From assembly GCA_040954595.2 (NCBI GenBank), contig CM082595.2:6820001-6884000 (forward strand): a DNA stretch of 64,000 bases, read 5' to 3'. This DNA comes from Balanoglossus misakiensis. Taxonomy: Eukaryota > Hemichordata. Under the pieces are notes generated by a model. The model saw only the letters and a list, made by a program, of their open reading frames with translations, had not been told where the DNA came from and did not search any database. Below are positions 63,472 through 64,000 of this stretch, piece after piece. The position numbers and the translations under genes are program-made. Positions within the stretch are counted from its first letter, which is position 1; each line of letters begins with the position of its first letter.

Positions 63472-64000
63472 ATTAAAGCTGCAAGCAGCATTGTCCGGGC
63501 CCAAGCTCTATTATCTGATCTGATGCTGATATAGTGTTAAGTAGGTCAAAGGTCACCCGAGGTCACCCAACATTTGGGCAAAATATTTTGACTCCATACT
63601 GGTCCATGTATAACAAAAACAAAACCTCTAGGTCTATTGGTTCATCTGTAATTAGGTATGTGCATATTTAATGAGGTCAGCAGAGGTCAAAGGGGTCATG
63701 AAAAGTAGCAAAATTTTTTGATCACATACAAATCCACATACATCAAAAACCAAAATGATAGCCTTAAAGGTTAGCCTGGAATTAGATATGCAGAAAAATG
63801 ATGCATCAAAAGTAGGTCAAAGGTCATTGCCAAAATTACCAAAATATTTATAGCTTATTCTTGTTATATGATGATTCATATCCATAAAAAGAATTTCTGT
63901 GCTATCAATTTTTAGGCTAGAAAGGGACTTTTTACTTTTTAATCGTTTTTCACAAAATCCAATATGGCCGCCATAATCTTCGACCAATCACATTCCTCTT
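63472..64000 (+). mobile_element. Array unit 20, subfamily D, cut by the window end
   Basis: Same head as unit 19 but deleted between TCTGATCTGAT and GCTGATATAGTG, so it enters a later subrepeat at once. Continues past the window. Confidence 0.83.

Larger units (their letters stand above)
32612..64000 (+). repeat. Head-to-tail array of about 21 non-autonomous elements with internal subrepeats
   Basis: About 31.4 kb, continuing past the window. Twenty unit heads carry GCTGCAAGCAGC (one mutated) and all point the same way. Each unit has a head (mini-hairpin, then GGGCACAAGC or a variant), one to four 170-240 bp subrepeats (GATGCCGAGATAT... AGGTCA cluster ...TATGCACATAATTAATGAG), a terminal domain (CTCACGGGCCAATAGAGAG ... 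GTTCAGCCGTTTTCAAGAT), an A-rich tract, and often a hairpin followed by TAA. Four subfamilies (A-D) are distinguished by head sequence. No transposase, helicase or other recognisable protein is encoded. The matched ends, 3' hairpin plus CTAA and tandem arrangement resemble Helitron/Helentron-derived elements, but I see no 5' TC, so the class is unproven. Confidence 0.9.

Noticed and set aside
32612-64000. The array as a classical centromeric satellite
   Set aside because: Units have transposon-like ends (heads, hairpin-TAA tails), vary from 1.1 to 2.1 kb with four subfamilies, and sit next to or within a gene. A transposon-derived array fits better.

Overview
This window is animal nuclear DNA, not prokaryotic. 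Coding sequence is split into short exons with GT/AG borders, introns reach 9 kb, and the rest is AT-rich with many short inverted-repeat transposons and a large repeat array. Both genes encode animal families, and the frequent TGTACATGTA-type words recall marine invertebrates such as lower deuterostomes or lophotrochozoans. I cannot name the species.

Layout. (1) 1-6.8 kb: upstream flank with a TATG microsatellite and no gene I can support. (2) 6.8-20.0 kb, plus strand: a complete seven-coding-exon gene for a cationic amino acid transporter (SLC7A/CAT type, 705 aa). Its leader carries a short upstream ORF and its first intron is 9 kb. (3) 20.0-26.1 kb: intergenic, with two MITEs, an orphan ETS+NRF1 promoter-like patch, and a minisatellite carrying POU octamers at the 3' end of the next gene. 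(4) 26.1-32.55 kb, minus strand: twelve exons of an ephexin-family Rho guanine nucleotide exchange factor (DH-PH-SH3), convergent with the transporter. Its 5' exons are not seen. Its introns carry at least four MITEs and a 21-bp minisatellite. (5) 32.6-64.0 kb: an almost uninterrupted array of about twenty-one tandem, same-orientation copies of a 1.1-2.1 kb element family. The array starts about 60 bp upstream of the first visible exon of the exchange factor and runs off the window.

The array is the most unusual part. Each unit starts with a GCTGCAAGCAGC mini-hairpin and a GGGCACAAGC-like subterminal motif, and many end in a terminal hairpin followed by TAA. The 5' motif and the 3' hairpin arm change together between subfamilies, which suggests that the two ends are functionally matched, as in Helitron/Helentron-like rolling-circle elements. 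The internal subrepeats carry some fifty to sixty nuclear-receptor-type sites: AGGTCA half-sites spaced 1 nt and then 4 nt. No transposase or helicase is encoded, so the units are non-autonomous.

The two genes have no evident joint pathway. One imports arginine/lysine-type amino acids at the plasma membrane; the other activates Rho GTPases. All splice borders come from reading frame, phase and homology to remembered family sequences, without transcript support.
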